DNA from: Corynebacterium sp. ACRPO
GTDB taxonomy: Bacteria; Actinomycetota; Actinomycetes; Mycobacteriales; Mycobacteriaceae
Reading direction: 5' to 3'
Length of the DNA: 40,186 nucleotides
Assembly: GCF_022347205.1 (NCBI RefSeq)
Contig: NZ_JAKRNE010000017.1
Location: 1-40,186 of the forward strand
Shown here: positions 27,620 through 33,510 of the stretch, in pieces
Layout of the letters: the number at the start of each line of letters is the position of its first letter
Numbering within the stretch: position 1 is the first letter of the stretch
Notes under the pieces: generated by a model
Databases searched by the model: none
The model's input: only the letters and a program-made list of their open reading frames with translations
What the model was told of the DNA's origin: nothing
Position numbers and translations under genes: made by a program

Positions 27620-27625
27620 TACAAT
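27620..27625 (+). promoter_or_regulatory. -10 element of the AlbA_2 gene (leaderless start)
   Basis: TACAAT is followed by 7 nt and then the ATG at 27633, placing the expected transcription start at or next to the start codon. There is no ribosome binding site. No clear -35 is seen. Confidence 0.6.
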
Positions 27626-27632
27626 GACACCT

Positions 27633-28853
27633 ATGTTCACCGCTTTGCACTCCGCGCTTGGAATGGCGTCCACCGACGAGTTCACAAACGAGATGCTCGA
27701 CCGACTGGTCGAGGAGCGAACTGCGGAGCGGCAGGATCTCGACTTCAAAGAGAAGATCGACAGCAAGCCAACTCGGCCTGAGAGCGACGTGAAGAAAGAC
27801 TTGTGTGCTATGGCGAATAGTGGTGGCGGCGTCATTCTCTACGGCGTGGGTGAGCTTCCCGACATGAAAGACCACGCCGGTAAAAGGGTTAGTGCCGGCG
27901 AGTACTCCTCTGGACTTGAGCAGTCGTATTTGACTGTTGCCACCGCCTATATTTCGCCGCCGCTGCGGGGCGTGGAGTTCCACCGGGTCGAGCACCCCGA
28001 ACACGAAGCGTTCGTCGTCGTGGTGCCGGCCAGTCGGCAAGTGCCGCATATGTACTTCACCGAAAAGAAAAACGCCACGGCGCTCGCTGCGCCTACTCGT
28101 AACGGGAGTCACTCCGATTGGTTGAGTGAGCCTGAGATTGCAAACTTGTACCGGCTGCGTTTTCAACGGGAAGAAGCCTCGTCTCGTGAAGTAGACGAGG
28201 TGTATAGCAAGGTGGCCGCGAAGCGGTCTAGTGACGGCTTTTGGGGTGTCGGTGTTGCGGTGCCAACGTACCCGGCAAGAAACGGTGACGTTACTGAGCG
28301 TGACGCGACTGTGGCAAGGTTTGCCGCTTATGACGACCCGCTGCGCCTGGAATACAACGGGTCGGTGTCTCCGGCGACTGCCTCGAATTACCGCAAGGGT
28401 TTGAAGTGTTGGACGTTTTCGGGAAAGCAGTACGACACGCAAGAACTTTTGGCCTATGTCGAGCTGCACGAAAACGGGGTTGTCACCGTCCTGTCGCGGC
28501 TGGACAAGGTGACGTTCTCGACGGGCGACCAGATTGTGCCCACGCATGCGTTTGCGTGCTTGGCGGGCGACCTTTTGGCGCTCATTCGCCACTACGGAGG
28601 TGTCACCGGCAACACCGACTACACCGTGCGTTGCAGCGTTGAGTGGGACCAAGACAAGCCGCTGGTGTTGTGGCAGCCGAAAGACATGAGGTACTTCTCC
28701 GAAGACCCGCTGCCTTTAGAGTCGTTTAGCTCGGTCGAGGCGGAGGTAAGTGTCACCGCGAATGTTCCGCTCATTGACACCGCAAGGTCGCTGGTGCGGG
28801 ACTGCTTGAACCAGGCAGGCGTGGAGCAGCTTCCGGTGTGGAGGCAGCAGTAA
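27633..28853 (+). CDS. AlbA_2 (Schlafen-type) domain protein
   Basis: 406 aa. Residues ~22-170 form an AlbA_2/divergent AAA-4 type domain: ERQDLDFKEKI (32-42), DVKKDLCAMANSGGGVILYGV (52-72) and a later hydrophobic FVVVVPASRQVPHMYF strand. The rest (~180-406) is not recognised and contains no winged helix that I can name. Such domains occur in putative regulators, in Schlafen-like nucleases and in several anti-phage proteins; which applies here is open. The start at 27633 is chosen for the TACAAT promoter 7 nt upstream; longer in-frame starts (27579, 27624) run through the promoter. The gene converges with the 115-aa gene, 28 nt away. It opens the defence-type island. Confidence 0.8.
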   Translation: MFTALHSALGMASTDEFTNEMLDRLVEERTAERQDLDFKEKIDSKPTRPESDVKKDLCAMANSGGGVILYGVGELPDMKDHAGKRVSAGEYSSGLEQSYLTVATAYISPPLRGVEFHRVEHPEHEAFVVVVPASRQVPHMYFTEKKNATALAAPTRNGSHSDWLSEPEIANLYRLRFQREEASSREVDEVYSKVAAKRSSDGFWGVGVAVPTYPARNGDVTERDATVARFAAYDDPLRLEYNGSVSPATASNYRKGLKCWTFSGKQYDTQELLAYVELHENGVVTVLSRLDKVTFSTGDQIVPTHAFACLAGDLLALIRHYGGVTGNTDYTVRCSVEWDQDKPLVLWQPKDMRYFSEDPLPLESFSSVEAEVSVTANVPLIDTARSLVRDCLNQAGVEQLPVWRQQ

Positions 28854-28881
28854 GGCTTATGCGCCTGGCTGAGCCGGCCTG

Positions 28882-29229
28882 CTAGAACTGCGGGTTTTTC
28901 TTCCGCTGGTAGGCGGCGGTGTCCACCGTTTCGACAACCGTGCCGGTGGAGTCTACGACGCGCAATTCGGTGACCATTTCGCGCAGGTAGACGGACTGCT
29001 TATTCGTCCAGCCGAGCTCAGTGGCGTAGAAGTCGCCGAGCGAGTCGGAGTAGCCCTCGTTCAGTGAGTTCCAGGTGTGTATGTCAACGAACTTCTCGGG
29101 CTCGATGGTCACCGTGAGTACACCGTCGCTGTGGGCGACGTCGGTGACGACCTTGGCGCGGACAACGCCTGCTTCGGCGCGCTCGTTCAGCCAGTCTCGA
29201 ATAAAGGTGTCGGGGGCGGGGAAAGACAT
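28882..29229 (-). CDS. Hypothetical protein (115 aa)
   Basis: Not recognised. 115 aa, acidic, with no signal peptide or membrane segment, predicted alpha/beta. The ATG at 29229 has GAGGAG 7 nt upstream; the open frame extends further but that part reads as the neighbouring gap. A terminator at 29362-29397 separates it from the gene to its right, so it must have its own promoter; TATTGT near 29266 on the minus strand is a -10 candidate. Its place inside the island suggests an accessory role, nothing more. Confidence 0.65.
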   Translation of the reverse strand: MSFPAPDTFIRDWLNERAEAGVVRAKVVTDVAHSDGVLTVTIEPEKFVDIHTWNSLNEGYSDSLGDFYATELGWTNKQSVYLREMVTELRVVDSTGTVVETVDTAAYQRKKNPQF

Positions 29230-29361
29230 TCTGTGCTCCTCGGTTGGTTGGGTTGTGTTGGAAGGGACAATACCGAGGATAGCGGTGGGTCCGACACGGG
29301 TGCGGAAGTATCGACTACATGTTCTACTCGCTGGCCGGTCACCGACAGGGGCAGTTTGCCG

Positions 29362-29397
29362 AAAATCGCCACGGTGAACCTTTCGCTCACCGTGGCG
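29362..29397 (-). terminator. Intrinsic terminator of the 191-aa gene
   Basis: A perfect 11-bp inverted repeat (CGCCACGGTGA at 29367-29377 with TCACCGTGGCG at 29387-29397), 9-nt loop, followed by ATTTT on the minus strand. It ends the 31984-29415 gene set. Confidence 0.85.
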
Positions 29398-29414
29398 GGT
29401 TTCTCGCTGCATTT

Positions 29415-29990
29415 CTACACGGGGTAGACCGTACGAATTGTCCTACTCAACTGCGCCGGCACACCTTCGCCCCGGAACGACTGGGTAATGCGACGAGCCT
29501 CCTCAAAGTCGTTGCAGCGAGCGAGGAAGTCTATGCCCACTGCGGTCCAGACTTCCCAGGTGTCTTGGCTAAAGATTGCGTCCAGGAGCTCGTGGGGCGC
29601 GTCCTCCTTCGGTGCGTCGGCGGCCGCCAGTTCTTTCGGGTCGAACTTGTCTGTGTCCACGAGGTTGTCCCGCTCGGAGTACGTCAGATGATGCGGGTTC
29701 GCATCGGCCTCCAGGGTGAGCATTCTGTTGTCCTGGTCGGAGTATTTGACCAGAGTGGTGAGGAACTTCATGGCCTGGAACATGTCGAGCGGAACGTGCT
29801 CACCGTCAGCGTCGACAATTCTCACGCTGTCGGAGTGGCGCCGAAGAAACCGGTCCATTGTGACCAGTTCTTCCCAGTTGAAGAACACGTCGAGCGAGAG
29901 CAACACCTCCTTGGGCGTGCGTGGGGTCGTGGGTTTCTTTTCTTCGGTGCAGCGGTTTGGTGTCGCTGCGTTCGAGTTGTGGTGGGTCAT
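29415..29990 (-). CDS. Hypothetical protein (191 aa) of the defence-type island
   Basis: Not recognised. 191 aa, acidic and soluble. The first ~25 residues are polar and likely disordered. Residues ~30-90 are helical, a SERDNLVDTDKFDPKELAAAD linker (~105-125) follows, and the C-terminal ~60 residues (WEVWTAVGIDFLARCNDFEEARRITQSF) are helical again. It follows the 117-aa gene after 15 nt on the same strand and is closed by a strong terminator, so the two are very probably one transcript. There is no strong ribosome binding site (weak GCAGGC). Context suggests it acts together with the 117- and perhaps 471-aa proteins. Confidence 0.68.
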   Translation of the reverse strand: MTHHNSNAATPNRCTEEKKPTTPRTPKEVLLSLDVFFNWEELVTMDRFLRRHSDSVRIVDADGEHVPLDMFQAMKFLTTLVKYSDQDNRMLTLEADANPHHLTYSERDNLVDTDKFDPKELAAADAPKEDAPHELLDAIFSQDTWEVWTAVGIDFLARCNDFEEARRITQSFRGEGVPAQLSRTIRTVYPV

Positions 29991-30005
29991 TGAAAGTAGC
30001 CTGCT

Positions 30006-30359
30006 TTACCTCAAAACGTCGCCCACTAAGCCAGGGGCGGGCAGTTCGGTGCAGGTTAGGACGTCTCTTTTAAACCGCGGGTCGCTGTCGGACTCAATAC
30101 GGTCCCAGCGGACTAAGTACGCCGCGGCCTTTTCACCACGGACAAGGCGCTCGCCCACCTCCTTGAGCACGAGCGCCGCCGACCAGTGGGCGGACAGAAT
30201 CCGAAAGTCCCCGTCCCGCACCTTGACGCGGACCGCGGTGTAAGGGTACGGGGCGGAAAGAGAGTGGATTTTCTTGGCGTAGAAGGCGTCCGAGGCGGCT
30301 TCGTGCAACCACGCCGAACTACGCTCGCCACCGCCGTTTTCATGTCGTTGTGCAGTCAT
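30006..30359 (-). CDS. Hypothetical protein (117 aa) of the defence-type island
   Basis: Not recognised. 117 aa, mildly basic, soluble. It has an N-terminal helix followed by beta strands (AVRVKVRDGDFRILSAHW, AAYLVRWDRIE), recalling a small alpha/beta domain, and its N-terminal ~15 residues look disordered. There is no ribosome binding site; CACAAT on the minus strand sits 8 nt before the ATG, so the mRNA may be leaderless. It is followed by the 191-aa gene. The 209-nt gap to the 471-aa gene upstream is C-rich and without a gene. Confidence 0.65.
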   Translation of the reverse strand: MTAQRHENGGGERSSAWLHEAASDAFYAKKIHSLSAPYPYTAVRVKVRDGDFRILSAHWSAALVLKEVGERLVRGEKAAAYLVRWDRIESDSDPRFKRDVLTCTELPAPGLVGDVLR

Positions 30360-30367
30360 GGACGGGC

Positions 30368-30373
30368 ATTGTG
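30368..30373 (-). promoter_or_regulatory. -10 element of the 117/191-aa gene pair
   Basis: On the minus strand CACAAT ends 8 nt before the ATG at 30359, the same geometry as at 27620 and 31991. It implies a leaderless transcript. No clear -35. Confidence 0.45.
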
Positions 30374-30568
30374 TCGTCGCAAGAGACGAACCGCTACAGC
30401 GGGGGTAAGCGCCTTGTCCGAATTCGGGACATCGTGGTCAATGTCGGTGCAACCTCTCCCGGGTCAGTACCTCACTCCCAGATCTCGTAACGCTATCCCG
30501 CGCCGGACCCCGTCTCGACCCCCACAACGCCTGCCGTCCCGGAACCCAGCCCTCGCGACAGACCAGCG

Positions 30569-31984
30569 TCACCACTGACTTTCGTCCTCCGGCAACCGCT
30601 GCTCGAATGCCGCAATAAGTTCTCGGTTCTCGTGCTCGTCAAACGGGACGGCCATAGGCAAGTCGGTCTCACCCAGAGCGCAGGTCTTGGTCAGCCTTTC
30701 CTTGCACCAATTGAGCCACTCTTCGGCTTCTGGAACGCCTTCGAGCGCTTCGAGGTACTCCTCAATTGCCTGCCGCTCTTTCCAGGCCTCGACGCGCCGG
30801 AGAAGTACTTTGTAGCGTTCACCCTCCCTGTGGTGGAGACGGGCGAGCTCCGTGGCCTTGTCGAGTCGGCGCTGCCGGCGCTCAGCCTCAATGCGGTCTC
30901 GCTCTTCCACTAATGCGTACCACTGTTCTCTGCGGTGAACGTCGGCAAAGAAGTCCCCGAGCACCGAGCTCAGCCGGGTCGGCTTCGAGGGGGTGTCGTT
31001 GCGCCTAGTAAAGCCGACAGTGAGCGACACCAGTCCTGTGCCTTCTTTGACGTAGTACTTCGGCATTGCTTTGCCCTTGTTGTACGACCAGCGCAGCGAG
31101 TCCTCGTAGGCTTTGACCTTTTTCTTCGTCGGCGGCCGCTCGACGTTGTTTTCCCGTTCGCTGACCCACACCTCATACGAGCGGTAGTCGGTGTCGAGTG
31201 TGACTTTGTCCAGTACCTTCTTGCCCTTGTGGTCCTCGGTGTCGTGTGCCGTCACGCTCCACCCGCGGGCTTGTGCCTCGGTAATAACGACGTGCAAAAG
31301 CAACCTAGCACGCTGCTTCGTCTCTGCGCTGTACCACTTGGAGGTTCGCAGAAGCCTGTTGATAGCCGGGTGGAATTTGCGGACTTCAACTTCGCCCTGC
31401 AAAACTGGCCCTGGGTCTGGTGACACCCACTCGTCCGTGTCGAGTAGCGCAGCGGTCACCGTCACGGGGGAGTTGAAGTGCCACGAGTCGGAACTCCGAT
31501 TGAGCTTGAACTCTTTGCCGTTCGGAACAAGGTCTTTCCGCGGTCCCTTGACCCACTTTTCTACGGGGGCCCACTCTGCTCTCGCCGCGTCGCGGTTTTC
31601 TACGCGCCTGACCACCCACCCACGCTGAGAGGCGACCAAGTCTTCGAGCAAGTCGGTCACGCGCGCGTCGAGTGCTACTTCGCTCGCATGTGGGGGCTCT
31701 GGCGGGGCATAGGTCGGCGGGACGACCACCGTCTCGGGCGCCGTACCGCGTTTTCGTTTCGGTCTCCGGAGCGGCTCTTTCCCCGCCAGCACCCGCTTGC
31801 CGCGCTCGGTGACTGTTGCTTGCCACGTTTTGCCGTGGCCTTTGACCTTGACTAGCTCGTGTCCTTCGAGTGTGCGGGCGGTGGTTTTGTACGTCGAAGG
31901 CACCTCTGGGTCGGTGGGGCACCCGTCGACGACCCACTGCAAAACGGTGCGTTGGCGCGGGGTGAGTTCTTTCGCAGCTGGCAT
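30569..31984 (-). CDS. Winged-helix / coiled-coil protein (471 aa), putative defence-island component
   Basis: 471 aa. Residues ~1-70 look like a winged helix (LTPRQRTVLQWVVDG ... TYKTTARTLEGHELVKVKG...WQATVTERGKRVL). A basic linker (~71-85) is followed by a central domain (~105-330) with the strand pair SYEVWVSERENNVERPP and a KYYVKEGTGLVSLTVGF segment. A charged coiled coil (~350-430; DRIEAERRQRRLDKATELARLHHREGE) and an EEWLNW helix end the protein. I have seen this architecture in other actinobacterial accessory regions as unnamed proteins. DNA binding by the N-terminus is inferred. GACAAT lies 6 nt before the ATG, so the mRNA is probably leaderless. It may be transcribed into the 117- and 191-aa genes. 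Confidence 0.78.
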   Translation of the reverse strand: MPAAKELTPRQRTVLQWVVDGCPTDPEVPSTYKTTARTLEGHELVKVKGHGKTWQATVTERGKRVLAGKEPLRRPKRKRGTAPETVVVPPTYAPPEPPHASEVALDARVTDLLEDLVASQRGWVVRRVENRDAARAEWAPVEKWVKGPRKDLVPNGKEFKLNRSSDSWHFNSPVTVTAALLDTDEWVSPDPGPVLQGEVEVRKFHPAINRLLRTSKWYSAETKQRARLLLHVVITEAQARGWSVTAHDTEDHKGKKVLDKVTLDTDYRSYEVWVSERENNVERPPTKKKVKAYEDSLRWSYNKGKAMPKYYVKEGTGLVSLTVGFTRRNDTPSKPTRLSSVLGDFFADVHRREQWYALVEERDRIEAERRQRRLDKATELARLHHREGERYKVLLRRVEAWKERQAIEEYLEALEGVPEAEEWLNWCKERLTKTCALGETDLPMAVPFDEHENRELIAAFEQRLPEDESQW

Positions 31985-31990
31985 GGGTTT

Positions 31991-31996
31991 ATTGTC
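31991..31996 (-). promoter_or_regulatory. -10 element of the 471-aa gene
   Basis: On the minus strand GACAAT is followed by 6 nt and the ATG at 31984. No ribosome binding site is present, so a leaderless mRNA is likely. Confidence 0.5.
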
Positions 31997-32056
31997 GCCG
32001 GTCGGAACGGGGCGCGCAGCGGTTAGCAGGGCGGGTGTCGTTTCGGGGGACTACCC

Positions 32057-32719
32057 TCAAGGCTCGTTTTCGGCCCTTGCGTTTCCCTCAAACTCAAAGG
32101 CCATGCGAAGAATCATCCGGGTGAACTCGATGGCCTTCAGCGCGGTGGATTGCCTCACGGATTTCAGTTCGTGAGTGGCGGCATTGCCCCAGAGTCGAAT
32201 GCTGTCAGCCCAACTGTCCTTGATTCGCTTGGTGAGAATTCCCTCCTTCACCAAGAAATTCACGCACTCTTCGAACTTCGGTGCCCAGCCCTTGTCGTTT
32301 TTCTCTGGTAGACCGCAACGGACAGCAGTAGCGAAAACTATCTTGCGGCACATGAGCACCGCGCTGGTGTTGGCTCCAACAGAGTATGTGAGGTTCGCTT
32401 CCTCCCACATTTCCGCAACGTCACCAGGTAGGTTCTCGATAGGTTGCTGATGCGTCCGTGGCGGGTAGATCTCCTCGCCGCCACCCTCCCGAAAGATGCT
32501 GATTGAAGCTCCGCAGCAATCTTGGCAGACCATCCAGCGGTACCCGGTTTCAACGAAGTTGCGCCTGTCGGTGGCCCAGGCGATGTTGACCGTCTTTCCT
32601 TCTCCGCACACCGGGCAGGTGATAGCTCCCGACTGAGCTCTATCGTCAGTAAACCTAAATCGTTGATGTCCTTGGTTAAGGTCCAGTTCAAGCAGGGCAA
32701 AATCTCTGTAGCCGAGCAT
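32057..32719 (-). CDS. DUF4145 protein with zinc ribbon
   Basis: 220 aa from the ATG at 32719 (an adjacent ATG at 32722 is also possible; AAGGAG lies just upstream). The N-terminal part has a CPVC (~36-39) and a CQDCC (~70) that make a four-Cys zinc ribbon. The DUF4145 domain follows: EIYPPR, a P-x-x-VAEMWEEANLTYSVGANTSAVLMCRKI core, then GILTKRIKDSWADSIRLWGNAATHE with the conserved R-x-x-GN-x-x-x-H. DUF4145 occurs alone or fused to restriction enzyme subunits and is frequent in defence islands; its biochemical role is not established. It lies upstream of the 471-aa gene on the same strand (72-nt gap). Confidence 0.85.
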   Translation of the reverse strand: MLGYRDFALLELDLNQGHQRFRFTDDRAQSGAITCPVCGEGKTVNIAWATDRRNFVETGYRWMVCQDCCGASISIFREGGGEEIYPPRTHQQPIENLPGDVAEMWEEANLTYSVGANTSAVLMCRKIVFATAVRCGLPEKNDKGWAPKFEECVNFLVKEGILTKRIKDSWADSIRLWGNAATHELKSVRQSTALKAIEFTRMILRMAFEFEGNARAENEP

Positions 32720-32966
32720 CATTCTCCTTCGAAACGGGGATCGACACGTTAAGTGTAATAGCCGCCGCGACGTGCCTCGTTTTCTTTCGAACACCCCGTC
32801 GACTCTGTCAGGCTAAAAAGCAGACTCGTCCCGCGATTCAGTACGTATTTCGGTACGGTTCGATACGTTTGCTCCTCTCGTTCTTCGGTCATTACCGCCG
32901 TCGGACAACGCGAACGTGGTGCTACCCTTTGAACCACATCCACTAGAGAGAGGAAGTCGCTTCGAA

Positions 32967-33365
32967 ATGAACACACCCAATGAGGACATCCAGCGCATCG
33001 CGGACGCAGCGCGGAACTCATCCGAAGCGGAACTCACCGCCGCGAGAGTCGAGGTGGGAACCGAAGCGTTGACCGTCACGTGGCAGTTCACGGGCGAGCC
33101 GTTTTTGGGCTACTCCACGTTTGGTCTTTACACCGACACGCATACGTTCAACGCCAAGTTTGATGGTTTTGAGCGAGATACAATGTCGTTGGCGTTGAGG
33201 GCGACGGGGGCAACCATGTGCGTTGACTTCCGCCACGGGTACTCCGAGACGGAGTTCTGGGTCGTGATTCCTTACGTTGAATGGGACCCGTCAGACAAAC
33301 AAGCAGTGCTGGAGTTGAACGTCAACGGCGTTATGAGGGGCACGCTGTCGGGCATCGTTCTCTAG
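32967..33365 (+). CDS. Hypothetical protein (132 aa)
   Basis: Not recognised. 132 aa, acidic, predicted beta-rich (alternating strands from residue ~25 to the end, e.g. ALTVTWQFTGEPF and FWVVIPYVEW), with no signal peptide or membrane helix. AGAGAGGAAG (32946-32955) lies ~11 nt before the ATG. It is the only plus-strand gene between the two minus-strand blocks of the island and is convergent with res. Its size and neighbourhood would suit a small specificity or anti-restriction factor, but there is no direct evidence for either. Confidence 0.65.
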   Translation: MNTPNEDIQRIADAARNSSEAELTAARVEVGTEALTVTWQFTGEPFLGYSTFGLYTDTHTFNAKFDGFERDTMSLALRATGATMCVDFRHGYSETEFWVVIPYVEWDPSDKQAVLELNVNGVMRGTLSGIVL

Positions 33366-33467
33366 CTGATGTGATCATCTAAACACGGATGACGGCTACA
33401 CTCGTCCAGACACGGAGCCTTCACTTTAGAGCGGGCTGATAGTGAACCCTGCCTCACAAAGCGAGAA

Positions 33468-33498
33468 GCCGGACCGCAGGTACGTTCTACGGTCCGGC
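33468..33498. terminator. Hairpin between convergent genes (res and the 132-aa gene)
   Basis: A perfect 9-bp inverted repeat GCCGGACCG/CGGTCCGGC (33468-33476 with 33490-33498) with a 13-nt loop lies 12 nt after the res stop. T tracts are poor on both sides (TTCTCGCTTTG on the minus strand), so it may act as a weak bidirectional terminator. Confidence 0.6.
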
Positions 33499-33510
33499 GT
33501 TTGCGCACTA

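Noticed and set aside
27268..27630. 120-codon minus-strand frame divergent from the AlbA_2 gene
   Set aside because: Low-complexity Pro/Arg/Thr product over a base-skewed tract, without ribosome binding site or domain.
27258..28652. 464-codon open frame on the minus strand
   Set aside because: It lies antisense to the AlbA_2 gene, whose domain motifs, promoter and codon use are convincing. The antisense product is low-complexity and unrecognisable.
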